DNA of 64,000 nt, taken from assembly GCF_002979865.1 (NCBI RefSeq), contig NZ_PCPZ01000003.1, positions 372,001 to 436,000 of the forward strand. Reading direction: 5' to 3'. Shown piece after piece: positions 1 to 8,068 of the stretch. A program made the position numbers and the translations under genes. The notes beneath the pieces are model-generated. The model saw nothing but the letters and a program-made list of their open reading frames with translations, was not told where the DNA came from and searched no databases. This DNA comes from Arthrobacter sp. MYb214 (lineage in GTDB: Bacteria > Actinomycetota > Actinomycetes > Actinomycetales > Micrococcaceae). Positions within the stretch are counted from its first letter, which is position 1, and every line of letters starts with the position of its first letter.

Positions 1-486
1 AACAACTCCATCGCCGTCGTGCGCGAGAAGGATCTTCCGGTGCTACGGACGATCGCCAGCGAATTGCAGGCCACTTTCGGACTAAGCTCACCGCAGCAGC
101 GCTTCGCGGACCTCGAAGGCGCGGCGCAAGAAGCGCAGGGGGCGATTCCTTCTGAACCCCGGCCCGGAGAACTCGTTGAATTCTCCGGACTGCAGGTGTC
201 ACTGCTGGCCCGATCCGCCTCGGAAGCCGAGCGAATCGTCAGCATGGTGCTCGGCCCGCTGGCAGGCTCCAGCAACCAGGTAGCCGTGTACCGGGATTCC
301 CTTTTCGCCTTGCTGGACCGCGACCTGCAATGGCAGCACACCGCAAATTTCTTGGGCATTCACCGGCAGACCTTGGCCTACCGGATCAAGCAGGCCGAAT
401 TGCTGACCGGGCGCAGCGTACGCAAAGTAGTGGATATCTCGGACTTCTACCTCGCGCGCAAGGCCTGGCCCGTGGTGCAGGCCTAG
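1..486 (+). CDS. PucR-family transcriptional regulator, C-terminal part
   Basis: The reading frame is open from the first base, so only the last 161 residues are present and the true start lies outside the window. The final ~50 residues (WQHTANFLGIHRQTLAYRIK, then a conserved tail) are the PucR-type C-terminal helix-turn-helix that family members use to bind DNA. PucR proteins usually activate or repress nearby catabolic genes in response to a substrate. The next gene is a convergent transporter and the catabolic operon beyond it shares an operator with that transporter, so this protein is a reasonable, unproven candidate for their regulator. Family confident; target inferred. Confidence 0.85.
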   Translation, partial: NNSIAVVREKDLPVLRTIASELQATFGLSSPQQRFADLEGAAQEAQGAIPSEPRPGELVEFSGLQVSLLARSASEAERIVSMVLGPLAGSSNQVAVYRDSLFALLDRDLQWQHTANFLGIHRQTLAYRIKQAELLTGRSVRKVVDISDFYLARKAWPVVQA

Positions 487-527
487 CCAGTACGCACCGG
501 CTCCAGCGGATAATTCCCGCAATGCAA

Positions 528-573
528 ACCGCCCGGTGCGCGTTCCCTCCATCGGGAACGCCCACCGGGCGGT
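528..573. terminator. Bidirectional terminator hairpin
   Basis: An 11-bp perfect outer stem (ACCGCCCGGTG paired with CACCGGGCGGT) continues inward into CGTTCCC/GGGAACG. It lies between the convergent PucR gene and MHS transporter gene, where a shared terminator is expected. Confidence 0.75.
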
Positions 574-593
574 TGCTGCGAGGCATATCGAAG

Positions 594-2105
594 CTAGCTA
601 CTTGTTTCCGGAGCACGCGCTGGCACTGGGGCGAGAAGCATGGTGGAGGTATCCAGCAGCTCATTTTCATCCTGTCCCTTGGCCAGGGCCAGCGCTTCTT
701 CGCGCGTGCGCACCACGGGCACCGAACCTAGCAGCGGACGAGATGCCGTCTCGCGCAGCTTGAAGGTGGCACAGAGCGCAATAACCGAGAAGAACATGAT
801 GTAGTAGGCCGGCGCGAAGTGGTTGCCCGTGGTATTCACCAGGATCTGGCTGACCAGCGGCGTGGTTCCGCCGAAAATGGAAATCGACAGGTTGTGGGTG
901 ACGCCCATTCCGCCGTAGCGCGAAGCGGTGGGGAACAGCTCGGACATGACAGCTCCGGTCATGGCCAGGAAGAACGCGCTGGGCAGGGCCACCATGAACA
1001 GCGAGAGGTACAGCGACCACATCGTGCCAACATGCATCAGCGCGAAGGCCGGCACCAGCAGGACCAGGTTGCCGATGGTCGCGATCATGTAGATCGGCCG
1101 CCGACCGATCTTGTCCGACCAGTTGGCTATCACGGGGATCAGCACTGCCTGGAGGACCAGCACCACCACAGCTGCCACCGCGGTATGCACCGCTGGCGAG
1201 CCGATTTCCGCTTCGAGATAGGTGGGCATATAGCTGGTGAGCATATATCCGGAGGTGCCGTCCGCGGCGATCAAGGCGCAGCCGATGAGGATCTGCGGCC
1301 AGTAGTGGCGGAAGATGTTTGGCAGATTGTGGCGGACGAACATTGGATGGACCTCGCCGACCTCGGCAGCCTCGCGGGCCGCTTCGAAGGTCGGGGATTC
1401 CGGGATCTTGCTGCGCAGCGAAATCGCCACGATGCCCAGCGGCAGTGCCACCAGGAACGGAATGCGCCAGCCGCCGGCGAGCATCGCATTCTCGCCCCAC
1501 GCCGAGGTGGTGATCGCGGAGGTGGCAGCGACAACTGCCGCACCGGCAGCGAAGCCGAGCATCGATCCCGAGTTCAGCAGGGAGGTCATGAATCCGCGGC
1601 GGTCATCCGGGGAGAACTCGGCCACGTAGGTTGCGGCGCCGGAGTATTCGCCGCCGGTGGAGAAGCCCTGCAGCATCTTGAGCAGGTACAGCGGGACGAT
1701 CACCCACAGGCCGACCTGCCCAGCGGTGGGAAGCAAGCCAATCAGCGTGGTGGCTCCGGCCATCAGGGCGATGGTGAAGAACATGACCTTGCGCCGGCCG
1801 ATCTTGTCCCCGAGCGGGCCCAGGATCATTCCGCCCAGCGGGCGGACGATGAAGGACACGGCGAAACCGAACAGCGTCACCAGCAGGCCCATGCTCTGGT
1901 CCATGCCTTCGGTGAAGACCGCGGTCATGGTCACTGCCAGATAGCCGTAGACCCCGATGTCATACCATTCGATGAAATTGCCAATGCCCGCGCCGATCTG
2001 TGCGCGGCGCAATTCCTTCTTGTCGACGACAATGCAGTCATCGGCGCGGAGCCTGCGCGATACCTTGGGCAACGCGGGACGCTGCATTCTCGATGATTCG
2101 CTCAT
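594..2105 (-). CDS. MFS transporter, metabolite:H+ symporter (MHS) family
   Basis: A 503-residue inner-membrane protein with about 12 hydrophobic segments. It carries the MHS signature regions: GNFIEWYDIGVYGY in TM1, the loop GDKIGRRKVMF after TM2, and FSTGGEYSGAATYVAEF in TM4. These resemble ProP, KgtP and ShiA proton symporters of organic acids and betaines. The ATG start has AAAGAG about seven bases upstream. It has its own promoter region with an inverted repeat (2213-2245) matching the one before the monooxygenase operon, so it probably imports that pathway's substrate. Substrate cannot be read from sequence. Confidence 0.88.
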   Translation of the reverse strand: MSESSRMQRPALPKVSRRLRADDCIVVDKKELRRAQIGAGIGNFIEWYDIGVYGYLAVTMTAVFTEGMDQSMGLLVTLFGFAVSFIVRPLGGMILGPLGDKIGRRKVMFFTIALMAGATTLIGLLPTAGQVGLWVIVPLYLLKMLQGFSTGGEYSGAATYVAEFSPDDRRGFMTSLLNSGSMLGFAAGAAVVAATSAITTSAWGENAMLAGGWRIPFLVALPLGIVAISLRSKIPESPTFEAAREAAEVGEVHPMFVRHNLPNIFRHYWPQILIGCALIAADGTSGYMLTSYMPTYLEAEIGSPAVHTAVAAVVVLVLQAVLIPVIANWSDKIGRRPIYMIATIGNLVLLVPAFALMHVGTMWSLYLSLFMVALPSAFFLAMTGAVMSELFPTASRYGGMGVTHNLSISIFGGTTPLVSQILVNTTGNHFAPAYYIMFFSVIALCATFKLRETASRPLLGSVPVVRTREEALALAKGQDENELLDTSTMLLAPVPARAPETSS

Positions 2106-2212
2106 CGTATTCTCTTTCCTGCCGGGAATTGGTTTCGAGATCTGATGCTCTCGCTGCGCATGAACTGCTGTGGAATTTTCACTTGCAATAGCGAAACAAG
2201 AACTTCATAACG

Positions 2213-2245
2213 TTCACCAGATGATCATGCTAGTTATCTAGTGAA
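2213..2245. promoter_or_regulatory. Inverted-repeat operator candidate before the MHS transporter
   Basis: Arms TTCACCAGAT and ATCTAGTGAA, separated by 13 bases, are complementary except for one position. The same arm and the same 13-base spacing occur at 8036-8068 in front of the monooxygenase operon. It lies 108 bases upstream of the transporter ATG. Probably the binding site of a shared dimeric regulator. Confidence 0.6.
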
Positions 2246-2634
2246 CACGACACTTCGGTGATGCACAACACATTCTGCAAAACATTTCATCATCGGACCC
2301 AGCTTCGGGGCCCGGAAATTCAAGGAGTGCAGCTGCACGAACGGAACTGACATGGAGACTGAGATGATTTTGCCGCCCTGGGCGTTGCGCAGAAATGTCC
2401 CGGATTAAACCCGCGACGGCGCAGGAGCATTGCCCGTATGGCCGGGCCCATAGCGGCACAGGGGCACCAAGGCAGCACCAGAAAGCCGCGCGAGGCAGCG
2501 GGATGATCCTGCGGGGATTCGCGCGGCTTGGGTGGAGAAGGCACCAGGAATTTTACCGGCGGCCCCTCAGGCCCGCAACGTCCAGCGCCCGGGAGCCAGG
2601 GGCCTTGTCCAGCAGGCCTGGTCCCTGCCGGAGG
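2246..2634. other. Intergenic region without a recognisable gene
   Basis: No frame here has coding character matching a known family on either strand. Near 2559-2625 there are G+C-rich hairpins with partly A+T-rich flanks that could end the minus-strand catabolic operon, but no single one is convincing. Confidence 0.4.
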
Positions 2635-2820
2635 CTATTTTCCGCTGTCCATGTAGTGGATGCAGCGGCGGGCCAGGCTCTTGCTCACCCCGGCTTTTTG
2701 CGCGATGCGCTTGGCATCGCGGATCGGCACCGGGATGCCCTGGCGTTCAATGACGGTCGCCACCCGCTGCACCGCCCAGGACGGCGGCGCAGCCGGGGGC
2801 GCCATTGCGATCCCGCTCAT
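2635..2820 (-). CDS. Small helix-turn-helix-like protein coupled to flavokinase
   Basis: A 61-residue ORF whose ATG overlaps the flavokinase stop in an ATGA junction, the usual sign of translational coupling. The C-terminal half (KRIAQKAGVSKSLARRC) has the spacing and residues of a helix-turn-helix: Ala and Gly in the turn, then a Ser/Arg-rich recognition helix. It is too short for a normal regulator and has no effector domain. It is the last gene of the catabolic operon. Function unknown; it could be a small DNA- or RNA-binding partner of the flavokinase. Existence is supported mainly by the overlap. Confidence 0.5.
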   Translation of the reverse strand: MSGIAMAPPAAPPSWAVQRVATVIERQGIPVPIRDAKRIAQKAGVSKSLARRCIHYMDSGK

Positions 2821-3206
2821 GCAAGGACGCTTTCCCGCAGCTGTGCCGCGCGTCGCGTCTCGGCCACATCCCGATGCAGCTGCTCCACCAGGGTTCCAGC
2901 ATCCGCATATTCAATTTGCGGGCGCTGGAATTCCAGCAGGCGCACCACCAGGTGCTGACCGTAGAGATCCCCGGAGAAGTCGAGCAGATGCGCTTCGAGC
3001 AGCACCTGCCCGCCGGTGCGGTAGAAGGTGGCGCGCCGGCCGATGGACACGCAGGCAGGCACCTGGCGCCCATCGGGCAGCTGCACTTCGGCACCCCACA
3101 CGCCATCGAGCTGGTCATCTTGCAGCATGGGGATATTCGCGGTGCGGAAGCCGAGTTCTCGCCCGCGGGCGTCTCCGTGCTCGACGATTCCTTCAATGGC
3201 ATGCAT
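2817..3206 (-). CDS. Stand-alone riboflavin kinase (flavokinase)
   Basis: A 129-residue protein corresponding to the C-terminal riboflavin kinase domain of bifunctional RibF. It has GIVEHGDARGRELGF followed by TAN (residues ~6-24; the usual PTAN is RTAN here), the central V.IG.RATF strand pair, and E..LLDFSGDLYG with the catalytic-acid region. The FAD-synthetase half is absent, so it should convert riboflavin to FMN only. It sits at the end of an operon headed by an FMNH2-using monooxygenase and a flavin reductase, which suggests it supplies FMN locally. The housekeeping ribF is presumably elsewhere. The four-base overlap with the next small gene supports the end point. Confidence 0.85.
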   Translation of the reverse strand: MHAIEGIVEHGDARGRELGFRTANIPMLQDDQLDGVWGAEVQLPDGRQVPACVSIGRRATFYRTGGQVLLEAHLLDFSGDLYGQHLVVRLLEFQRPQIEYADAGTLVEQLHRDVAETRRAAQLRESVLA

Positions 3207-3242
3207 GGGCTCTTCCCTCCTGGTGGTACTTCGCGGTTCCGG

Positions 3243-4721
3243 TCAGCGGCCGCGCGGCTGGCCGTTGACCAGCTGCGGAACGCTGTCCGGGTTGGCATCC
3301 TGCAGCTGTGCCGGGAGCAGATGCTGCGGGAAGTTCTGGTAGGCCACCGGGCGCACGAACCGCTCGATGGCGGCGGCACCGACCGAGGTGGTCCCCACCG
3401 CGGTGGTGGCCGGGTAGGGGCCGCCATGCTGCTGGGCGTAGGTCACCGAAACCCCGGTGGGCCACTGGTTCCACAGCACGCGTCCGGCCTTGTTCGCCAG
3501 CACCGCGACCAGCTCTTGGACGCGGTCGCCTTCTTCGCCGTGGATGGTTGCGGTCAGCTGGCCCTCGAAGGTCTGCGCCGCAGCCACCAGCTGCTGCTCG
3601 GAGTCGTATTCCACGACCAGTGCGGTCGGCCCGAAGCACTCGGCCTGCAAGGCCTGCGGATCTGCCAGCAGCTCGTCGATGCCGGTGATCAGCAAGGTGG
3701 GCGATGGCTGCTCGCCCAGCGGTTCGCCGCCCTGCGCGAGCACCTCGACACCGGGGTGCGCGGACAGCTGGTCCAGCACCTGCCCGTAGCCTTCGCGGAT
3801 GCGCTGGTTCAGCAGCCCGGCCCCGGCCGGGAGCGCGGCCTCGGACAGCAACGGGCGCAAGCCCGAGCCGCGCGGGATGAACAGCGTTCCGGGCTTGGTG
3901 CACAGCTGGCCGGCGCTGGTGGTGAAGGAGCCGATGAAATCGGCGACGATCTGCTCGCCGCGTACGCTGGCAGCCTGCTCGGTGACGAACACCGGGTTAT
4001 TGCTTCCCAGCTCCCCGTAGAAGGGAATTGGTTCATCGCGGGAAACAGCCAGGTCCATCAGGGCCCGGCCCCCGGGGATGGAACCGGTGAATCCTGCGGC
4101 CTTGATCCGCGGATCCAGCAGGACGGTGCGCCCGGCTTCGGTTCCGAAGACGACCTGGAATAGCCCGTCTGGCGCGCCAGCCCCGGCCAAGGCCTCGTTG
4201 ACCACCTGGGCGGTGAGCCGCGAGAGTTGAAGATGCCCATGGTGCGCCTTGACGATGACCGGGTTGCCAGCCGCCAGCGCCGAGGCGCTGTCGCCGCCGG
4301 CCACCGAGAAGGCGAAGGGGAAGTTGCTGGCCGCGAAGACCACGACCGGACCGAGCGGAATGCGGGTGCGCCGCAGATCCGGGCGGGCGGCTCCCATGGG
4401 CCACTGCGCATCGGCATGGTCGATGCGCGCGTCGAGGTATCCGCCATCGCGCAGCAGTTCCCCGAAGAAGCGCAGCTGGAAGGTGGTGCGCTTCAGTTCC
4501 CCGCGAAGACGCGGCTCGGGCAGGTTGGTCTCGGCCATGGCTACCGGAACCAGCTGGTCTGCGGCGGCATCCAGCGCATCGCCCACGGCGTCCAGGATTC
4601 CGGCTCGCTGGGCCGGGCTGGTAGCGGCCCAGGTGCCGAAGCTGTCCTGCGCGGCGGCAAGATAGGCTTCCAGCTGCCCGCTGGTGGTGTTTTCGGTAGT
4701 TGGTGCAATGCTCAGGGACAT
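3243..4721 (-). CDS. NADP-type aldehyde dehydrogenase, alpha-ketoglutaric semialdehyde DH-like
   Basis: A 492-residue ALDH-superfamily enzyme. The general-base region is FYGELGSNNPVF (~residues 235-247) and the catalytic cysteine lies in TSAGQLCTKPGTLF. The pattern fits the alpha-ketoglutaric semialdehyde/2,5-dioxovalerate dehydrogenase subgroup more than betaine or succinate-semialdehyde enzymes. The ATG at 4721 is preferred over an in-frame TTG two codons earlier because the purine-rich AGAG lies at normal distance from it. In this operon it probably oxidises a linear semialdehyde released after ring or C-N cleavage. Exact substrate unknown. Confidence 0.85.
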   Translation of the reverse strand: MSLSIAPTTENTTSGQLEAYLAAAQDSFGTWAATSPAQRAGILDAVGDALDAAADQLVPVAMAETNLPEPRLRGELKRTTFQLRFFGELLRDGGYLDARIDHADAQWPMGAARPDLRRTRIPLGPVVVFAASNFPFAFSVAGGDSASALAAGNPVIVKAHHGHLQLSRLTAQVVNEALAGAGAPDGLFQVVFGTEAGRTVLLDPRIKAAGFTGSIPGGRALMDLAVSRDEPIPFYGELGSNNPVFVTEQAASVRGEQIVADFIGSFTTSAGQLCTKPGTLFIPRGSGLRPLLSEAALPAGAGLLNQRIREGYGQVLDQLSAHPGVEVLAQGGEPLGEQPSPTLLITGIDELLADPQALQAECFGPTALVVEYDSEQQLVAAAQTFEGQLTATIHGEEGDRVQELVAVLANKAGRVLWNQWPTGVSVTYAQQHGGPYPATTAVGTTSVGAAAIERFVRPVAYQNFPQHLLPAQLQDANPDSVPQLVNGQPRGR

Positions 4722-4752
4722 TTTCAAGCTCTTTTCTGCTCTGTGGAGCGGT

Positions 4753-5571
4753 TCAGGAATGCGTGGCGGAACTAGGTTCCGGCGTGTAGTCGAAGGAGAT
4801 TTCTCCCCAGCCTTCGAAGCGGCCGGTGACCGCCGTGCCCGGGACCATCTTCTCGGCGGCCAAGCAGCTGCCGGGCAGGATGAATTGGCCGGCCTTCAAG
4901 GTGATGCCGTATTCGGCGATGCGCCGGCAGAGCCAGGCGATGGCCGACACAGGATTGCCGTGGATGGCATTGGTGTTCCCGCGGGCCACTTGTTGGCCGT
5001 CGAATTCAATGCAACCGGGCTGGTTGGCGAGATTGACCTCGGACAGCTTGCGCGGCTGCCCGCCGAGAATCACCCCGCCCACCGAACCGTTATCGGCCAG
5101 GGTGTCGAACAGGCCGATCTTCCAGTCCTTGATCCGCGAGTCGATGATTTCCAGTGCGGGCACCACGAAGTCGGTGGCGGCCATGACATCCGCTGCGGTG
5201 ACATGCTTGCCGCCCAGGTCCTTCTTCAGCACGAAGCCCGGTTCCAGCTCGATGAACGGCTCGATGAAGTCGGCCGCGCTGATCGGCAGGTTCTCCGGGT
5301 AGAACTGGCTGGCCAGCAGGTAGCCGTAGTCCGGTTCGTCCACCCCGAACTTGCTCTGCATGGCCTTGGCGATGTTGCCCAGCTTGAAGCCGGCGATGCT
5401 GTCCCCCGCTTCGACATTCAGCCGGATGATCTCCTGCTGCACGCGGAAGGCATCGGCCACCGTGGGGCCTGCGGAATGATCGATCAGGCTCTCCAGTGGC
5501 TGGCGTGATTCCTTGGCGGAAATCAGGCGTAGGGCAGTCTGGGCAATGTTGATTGGCAAAGGGATCTCCAT
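4753..5571 (-). CDS. 2-keto-4-pentenoate hydratase / FAH-superfamily enzyme
   Basis: A 272-residue member of the hydratase branch of the fumarylacetoacetate hydrolase superfamily (MhpD/HpaH/XylJ-like). Visible hallmarks are AGFKLGNIA, the metal-binding stretch FIEPFIELEPGFVL (E-x-E), the later Asp in ALEIIDSRIKDW, and GNPVSAIAWL. These enzymes add water to 2-hydroxy-alkadienoates or decarboxylate oxalocrotonate. An upstream in-frame start exists, but the ATG at 5571 is preceded by GAGGTGAGG at optimal distance. Its place between an oxygenase and a semialdehyde dehydrogenase fits a ring-cleavage type lower pathway. Confidence 0.85.
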   Translation of the reverse strand: MEIPLPINIAQTALRLISAKESRQPLESLIDHSAGPTVADAFRVQQEIIRLNVEAGDSIAGFKLGNIAKAMQSKFGVDEPDYGYLLASQFYPENLPISAADFIEPFIELEPGFVLKKDLGGKHVTAADVMAATDFVVPALEIIDSRIKDWKIGLFDTLADNGSVGGVILGGQPRKLSEVNLANQPGCIEFDGQQVARGNTNAIHGNPVSAIAWLCRRIAEYGITLKAGQFILPGSCLAAEKMVPGTAVTGRFEGWGEISFDYTPEPSSATHS

Positions 5572-5654
5572 CCTCACCTCGGGCGGCGCTGGCCGCCGGA
5601 ATGTCTTGGGACGACGGGGCAGCGGCTTGCCTGCCGCCCCGTCGCTGCTGCTTG

Positions 5655-6080
5655 CTACTTTTTGATCCGCTGGTCGCCCAGGTGCCAGATACTCATGGCC
5701 GAAAGCATTTCTCGCGGATCCCAGACCACCGATTCCTCGGTGACCTTGCCATCGCAATGGCTGATGAAGGTCGCGCCGGTAACAGTCACCGTGCGTCCGG
5801 TCGGCGGGACGCCCATGAATTCCCCGGTGTGCACCCCGGTGCTGCGCCAGTGGATTGCTGCCAGGTTGTCATCCTCGATAGCCCGCAGGATTTCCATGTT
5901 GAAGTCGCTGAAGGCCTGGTGGGATTCGGTGATCTGGCGGAACAGGTCATCGATGCGCTCTTCGCCGGTCTTGGAGTAGCGCACGTAGTCTTCGGATACC
6001 AGATCCGCGAAAGCCGCGGTGTTGCCCTTGCTCCACGCCTCGGTCCAGGCGGAGGTGATGCGTTCCAGGATTGATGCCAT
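5655..6080 (-). CDS. SnoaL-like / ester cyclase-type protein
   Basis: A 141-residue protein with the SnoaL-like (NTF2 fold) pattern: an N-terminal helix ITSAWTEAWSKGNTAAFADLVSEDYVRY, a central segment IEDDNLAAIHWRSTGVHTGEFMGVPPTGR, and a C-terminal EESVVWDPREMLSAM. Family members are small isomerases, hydrolases or cyclases acting on small hydrophobic intermediates. It starts five bases after the stop of the flavin reductase gene, so the two are co-translated. It may process an unstable product of the monooxygenase. Reaction not predictable. Confidence 0.78.
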   Translation of the reverse strand: MASILERITSAWTEAWSKGNTAAFADLVSEDYVRYSKTGEERIDDLFRQITESHQAFSDFNMEILRAIEDDNLAAIHWRSTGVHTGEFMGVPPTGRTVTVTGATFISHCDGKVTEESVVWDPREMLSAMSIWHLGDQRIKK

Positions 6081-6084
6081 GATG

Positions 6085-6618
6085 CTAGGCCTTTGCAGTT
6101 GGGGCCGGTGCCGGCCAAAGGTTGAAATCTCCGAATTTTCCGCCGCGGAAGAGCAGCGCTTCGCGCTCTGTGGCTTCCATGGTTTCCACTCCGCCGACAA
6201 TCATGTAGTGGTCACCGGCAACGACTTCCGAAAGCACTTCGCAGTCGATCCAGGCCGAAGCGCCGGCGATGCGCGGGGTGCCGTTGGCGCCGATCTCGTA
6301 GTCGATGCCCTCGAACTTGTCCACACCCTTGCGGGAAAGCGCCCGGCTGACCGGAAGCTGCTCGGTGGATAGGATGTTCGCGGTGAAGCGGCCCAGGGAG
6401 CGCAGGGTCGGCCAGGTGCTCGAACCCTTGTCGACGCAGAAGGTGACCAGCGGCGGTTCCAGCGACAGGGACATGAAGGTTCCCACGACGAAGCCCATGG
6501 GCTTGCCGGCGGCGGTCATGCCGGTGATGGCGGTGACGCCGGTGGGCAGGGCGCCGAAGACCTTGCGGTATTCGGCCGGATCAATCCCCGTGTTCTGCGG
6601 GGTCACAATGATGGACAT
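6085..6618 (-). CDS. Flavin reductase (FMN) of a two-component monooxygenase
   Basis: A 177-residue flavin-reductase-like (HpaC/NtaB type) protein. Seen are FGALPTGVTAITG near the N terminus, the flavin-contacting SLSLEPPLVTFCVDKGSSTWP, FTANIL, and the closing DHYMIVGGVE. It should reduce FMN with NAD(P)H and hand FMNH2 to the monooxygenase encoded immediately upstream (9-base gap). Length is normal for the family. Confidence 0.9.
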   Translation of the reverse strand: MSIIVTPQNTGIDPAEYRKVFGALPTGVTAITGMTAAGKPMGFVVGTFMSLSLEPPLVTFCVDKGSSTWPTLRSLGRFTANILSTEQLPVSRALSRKGVDKFEGIDYEIGANGTPRIAGASAWIDCEVLSEVVAGDHYMIVGGVETMEATEREALLFRGGKFGDFNLWPAPAPTAKA

Positions 6619-6627
6619 GGGAAACTC

Positions 6628-8016
6628 CTAGCTGGCTTGCGCGGTGGTCTGCTGGTTCAGTGCTGCGCCTGGGTGGTCCAGGGGCAGCCGGGCGTTGCCT
6701 TCTCCGAAGAGCGTCTCGCGCAGGGTGGACCCGGCGAAGGAGGTGCGCATGGCGCCTCGGCGCTGCAGCTCGGGAACGACGAATTCGGCGAAGTTCTTGA
6801 TGTCCTGGAACTTGATGGCATTGGCCAGGTTGAAGCCGCTGGCTCCGGTCTGGTCCATCCAGGAAATCAGCTCATCCGCGCAGGTTTCCGGTCCGCCCAC
6901 GATGACTGGCGAGGTGCCGCCGATGCCGATGTACTCGGCGATGTCGCGGGTGGTCCAGTCCTTGGACGGGTCCATCTTCAGGAAGAAGTTCAGCATGGTC
7001 TGCCCGGCGTTCGTATCGATTTCCTTCAGCGGGACATCCGGGTCGAAGGCCGACAGGTCCACCCCGGCCCAGCTGCTGTAGCGGGCCATGGCCCCGTCGT
7101 AGGAGACCAGCTTGAGGTACTCCTCGTATTTGGCCTGCGCCTCTTCATCGGTGGCAGCGCTGATGACGGTGATCATCTGCAAGGTGGCGATGTTCTCCGG
7201 ATTCCGCCCGAATTCCAGCGCCTTGGCCTTCAGCCCGTCGACCTGCTTCTTCAGCGCTTCCTTGGTCATCGCGTTCAGGAAGACAGCTTCGGCTGTCTTG
7301 GCGGCCAGCGCCACGCCGCGCGGGGATCCGCCGGCCTGGAAGATTACCGGGGTGCGCTGCGGCGAGGGTTCGCACAAGTGGATGCCTGGAACGCTGAAGT
7401 GCTCGCCCTGGTGCTCGATATTGTGCACGCGGCTGGGGTCCACGTAGGTGGAGGTCGAGGCGTCGCGCAGCACTGCGTCCTCGTCCCACGAAGTCTCCCA
7501 GAGCTTCATGGCCACGGTGATGAATTCCTCGGCGCGGGCGTAGCGGTCGTCGTGGGCTTCGGCGGCTTCGAGCCCGGCGATGTTCCGCGCTGCGCTGTTG
7601 GTGTAAGAGGTGACTACGTTCCATCCCACCCGGCCATCGGTCAGGTGATCCAGCGTGGAGAACTTGCGGGCCAGCTTGTACGGGGCGTCGTAGGCGGTGG
7701 AGGAGGTGACGCCGAAGCTCAGGTTCTTGGTTACCGCGGCCATGGCCGGAATCAGGTATGAAGGATCATTGGCCGGGATCTGCGCGGCGTCCTTCAGGGA
7801 ATCGTTCACCGACCCCTTGTAGGTCTCGTGGTAGCCGTCGTTGTCGGCAAAGAAAATCCCGTCGAAGCAGGCAGCTTCGAGGAGCTTCGCGTACTCGACC
7901 CAGTAGCCAAGCGACTTGTATTCACCACCCCGGTCCTTCGGATGGCGCCAAGTGCCAGCGGAAAGATGCGCCGGGCCGTTGAAGTCGAACGCGAAAACGC
8001 GCATCTCCTTTGTCAT
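6628..8016 (-). CDS. FMNH2-dependent monooxygenase, NtaA/SnaA/DszA family
   Basis: A 462-residue bacterial luciferase-like monooxygenase of the nitrilotriacetate/DszA/SnaA subgroup. Typical landmarks are GTWRHP near the N terminus, EAACFDGIFFADN, the core LARKFSTLDHLTDGRVGWNVVTSY, VIFQAGGSPRG, and the C-terminal PVIVGGPETCADEL. It heads an operon with its reductase partner. The ATG at 8016 has AAGGGA at a six-base spacing; a GTG eight codons earlier is less likely. Members hydroxylate or cleave C-N, C-S or ring bonds of heterocycles and chelators. A broadly similar monooxygenase/reductase/semialdehyde-dehydrogenase layout is known from pyridine degradation in Arthrobacter, but here the hydratase-type enzyme differs. 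Substrate unknown. Confidence 0.9.
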   Translation of the reverse strand: MTKEMRVFAFDFNGPAHLSAGTWRHPKDRGGEYKSLGYWVEYAKLLEAACFDGIFFADNDGYHETYKGSVNDSLKDAAQIPANDPSYLIPAMAAVTKNLSFGVTSSTAYDAPYKLARKFSTLDHLTDGRVGWNVVTSYTNSAARNIAGLEAAEAHDDRYARAEEFITVAMKLWETSWDEDAVLRDASTSTYVDPSRVHNIEHQGEHFSVPGIHLCEPSPQRTPVIFQAGGSPRGVALAAKTAEAVFLNAMTKEALKKQVDGLKAKALEFGRNPENIATLQMITVISAATDEEAQAKYEEYLKLVSYDGAMARYSSWAGVDLSAFDPDVPLKEIDTNAGQTMLNFFLKMDPSKDWTTRDIAEYIGIGGTSPVIVGGPETCADELISWMDQTGASGFNLANAIKFQDIKNFAEFVVPELQRRGAMRTSFAGSTLRETLFGEGNARLPLDHPGAALNQQTTAQAS

Positions 8017-8035
8017 GTTGAATCCCTTCAATGCG

Positions 8036-8068
8036 TTCACTAGATGAACTATGTGTTTATTCAGTGAT
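8036..8068. promoter_or_regulatory. Inverted-repeat operator candidate before the monooxygenase operon
   Basis: Left arm TTCACTAGAT, 13-base spacer, right arm ATTCAGTGAT. The left arm is identical to the consensus arm at 2213-2245 and the spacing is the same; the right arm matches at 7 of 10 positions. It begins 20 bases upstream of the monooxygenase ATG, a position suited to repression or promoter control. Confidence 0.55.

Noticed and set aside
819-2096. Long open frame on the plus strand opposite the MHS transporter
   Set aside because: Composition is the low-complexity Gln/His/Gly/Arg pattern of an antisense frame in G+C-rich DNA; the opposite strand encodes a clear transporter.
2300-2560. 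Possible FMN riboswitch near the flavokinase gene
   Set aside because: Short pieces on the plus strand recall the riboswitch (TTCGGGGC, ACCCGCGA), but the conserved blocks are incomplete and out of order, and the flavokinase is on the other strand and ends, not begins, here.
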